A stretch of 42,007 nt of DNA from Anaerolineae bacterium (GTDB lineage: Bacteria > Chloroflexota > Anaerolineae > Aggregatilineales > Phototrophicaceae), in the NCBI GenBank assembly GCA_019912965.1, contig JAIOHM010000063.1, positions 1-42,007 of the forward strand, in the 5' to 3' direction. Position numbers and translations under genes: made by a program. Of the stretch, positions 41,260 to 42,007 are shown one piece after another. A model generated the notes under the pieces. The model was not told where the DNA came from and did not search any database. It saw nothing but the letters and a program-made list of their open reading frames with translations. How positions within the stretch are numbered: the first letter of the stretch is position 1; each line of letters opens with the position of its first letter.

Positions 41260-41417
41260 CATTGTCAGCGCCAACCTCCCGCCTAGCCGCCGACAATTAC
41301 AAAAACGACGACGCGGCGGTAGCCTCCCCTGTAGCCGCTGACAACAACGGCGCTCCCCGACTCAACCGCTGACAATGACATTTGCGACGTGCCTCCCTCC
41401 CGCATTCCCGCCGACAA
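41260..41417. repeat. CCGCYGACAA repeat cluster
   Basis: Four direct copies of CCGC(C/T)GACAA or a close variant end at 41296, 41344, 41375 and 41417. One inverted copy, CATTGTCAGCG (41260-41270), pairs exactly with CGCTGACAATG (41367-41377). Spacing is irregular (48, 31 and 42 bases), so this is not a CRISPR. The rest of the 517-base gap holds no gene that I can support. Confidence 0.65.
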
Positions 41418-41496
41418 CCCGTGCGGCTAAATTGCACAAAATGTCAGATACAGATGACGAGCTCGAAATTGAGGGAATGTGGGCAAAGAAAGGGTT

Positions 41497-41521
41497 TGAA
41501 GGGGGCACGAAACCCCCTTCA
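41497..41521 (-). terminator. Intrinsic terminator of the thioredoxin gene
   Basis: TGAAGGGGG pairs perfectly with CCCCCTTCA around seven bases. Read on the minus strand it follows the thioredoxin stop by 11 bases and leads into a moderately T-rich tract (AACCCTTTCTTTG). Confidence 0.75.
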
Positions 41522-41532
41522 GGCAAGGCAGA

Positions 41533-41997
41533 TTATTCGGCGGACTGCGGGGCTGGCGTTGGCACTTCCAGCGCGATCAACTGGGTAATGATATCGCGGA
41601 AGGCCGGTTCCGGCAGCGCACCGGGCTGGTTGAACACAATCGTCCGGTTCTTGATGAGCATGATGTTGGGGATGCTCATCACCTTGAAGGCTTGCGAAAG
41701 GCCGGGGTTTTCGTCCACATTAACCTTCGCAATACGGATTTGTCCGGCAAATTCCTTCGCCAGCTTCTCCAGCGTCGGGCCGACCATCCGGCAAGGCCCG
41801 CACCATTCCGCCCAGAAATCGACCAGCACTGGCTTATCGTGATTCAGGACTTCGGCCTCAAAGGTCGCGTCGGTCACAATCACGGGTTTACCATCTATAA
41901 CGGCAGGTTGGTTATCCACAGGTTTCTCCATTATCTCCTGTTCCACAGGGGTTTGTTCTTGAGCCACTTTTTGTAACATCTCGACGGCAAGCGGCAC
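41533..41997 (-). CDS. Thioredoxin (start may lie beyond window)
   Basis: The protein contains a thioredoxin domain with the classic WCGPC redox site (Cys66 and Cys69 from GTG 41997), preceded by KPVLVDFWAEWCGPC and followed by the cis-Pro motif SIPNIMLIKN. The frame is open from 41997 to the right edge, so the true start may lie outside. An internal ATG at 41931 (MEKPVDNQP) has AGGAG only three bases upstream and would give 132 residues. An N-terminal Gln/Glu/Pro-rich stretch (VAQEQTPVEQEIMEKP) is longer than in plain thioredoxins. It reduces protein disulfides in the cytoplasm. The Asp-Glu-rich VNVDENPG segment is also typical. Confidence 0.92.
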   Translation of the reverse strand: MPLAVEMLQKVAQEQTPVEQEIMEKPVDNQPAVIDGKPVIVTDATFEAEVLNHDKPVLVDFWAEWCGPCRMVGPTLEKLAKEFAGQIRIAKVNVDENPGLSQAFKVMSIPNIMLIKNRTIVFNQPGALPEPAFRDIITQLIALEVPTPAPQSAE

Positions 41998-42007
41998 ATC
42001 CGTTCCC

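Noticed and set aside
41059..41286. A 75-codon plus-strand frame rich in Phe and Pro
   Set aside because: It runs through repeat sequence, has no ribosome-binding site, and resembles no protein family.
41260..41417. CRISPR array
   Set aside because: Repeats are only about 10 bases, irregularly spaced, one is inverted, and no cas genes are present.
41375..41842. A 155-codon plus-strand frame
   Set aside because: Mostly antisense of the thioredoxin gene.

Overview
The window reads as a piece of a moderately GC-rich bacterial chromosome, most likely a member of the Chloroflexota (Anaerolineae-like). That is an inference from gene content: three TIR-domain proteins, very long WD40 proteins, a DUF433/DUF5615 toxin-antitoxin pair, beta-helix proteins with a CDSGAYE-type C-terminal anchor motif, ECF sigma factors paired with membrane regulators, a SAF/TPR membrane protein, and roadblock and FHA proteins. 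There is one tRNA (Leu, CAA), no rRNA and no CRISPR array.

1-9000 looks like a defence or conflict island. It holds a large TIR-TM-WD40-PPC protein (cut by the left edge), a NERD-nuclease/UvrD-type helicase, a DUF433/DUF5615 pair, and a 1000-residue TIR-NB-ARC (STAND) protein whose C-terminal repeat sensor is visibly more AT-rich than the rest. All three TIR domains in the window keep the glutamate expected for NAD+ hydrolysis.

9000-18400 is metabolic: an M24 peptidase, a fatty-acyl-AMP-ligase-like enzyme, an FGE-sulfatase-domain protein, a DegT aminotransferase, a family 2 glycosyltransferase, a hexapeptide acetyltransferase and two methyltransferases. The last four genes overlap by ATGA junctions, which suggests a glycan or sugar modification operon. 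A divergent HxlR regulator and an antibiotic-biosynthesis-type monooxygenase interrupt this set and share a clear promoter and operator.

18400-31100 is largely envelope-related. It has two lipoproteins, a PLAT-domain protein, an iodotyrosine-deiodinase-like nitroreductase, trmD, roadblock and FHA proteins, an SDR, an exported WD40 protein with 14 repeats, and two tandem beta-helix paralogues.

31200-39200 has a three-gene operon (hydrolase, unknown, polytopic membrane protein), a TIR-TPR protein, and two ECF sigma modules. One module is sigma plus a TM-SAF-TPR protein. The other is sigma, anti-sigma-like membrane protein and zinc-ribbon NUDIX hydrolase. Beyond tRNA-Leu lie a divergent small regulator/LAGLIDADG gene pair with a striking palindromic operator, a SnoaL-like gene, a 500-base repeat-rich gap and thioredoxin.

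Small interspersed repeats run through the whole window. They are unusual in two ways: two families sit in frame inside genes (the helicase and the acyl-AMP ligase), and one family supplies the TAG stop codon of three unrelated genes.
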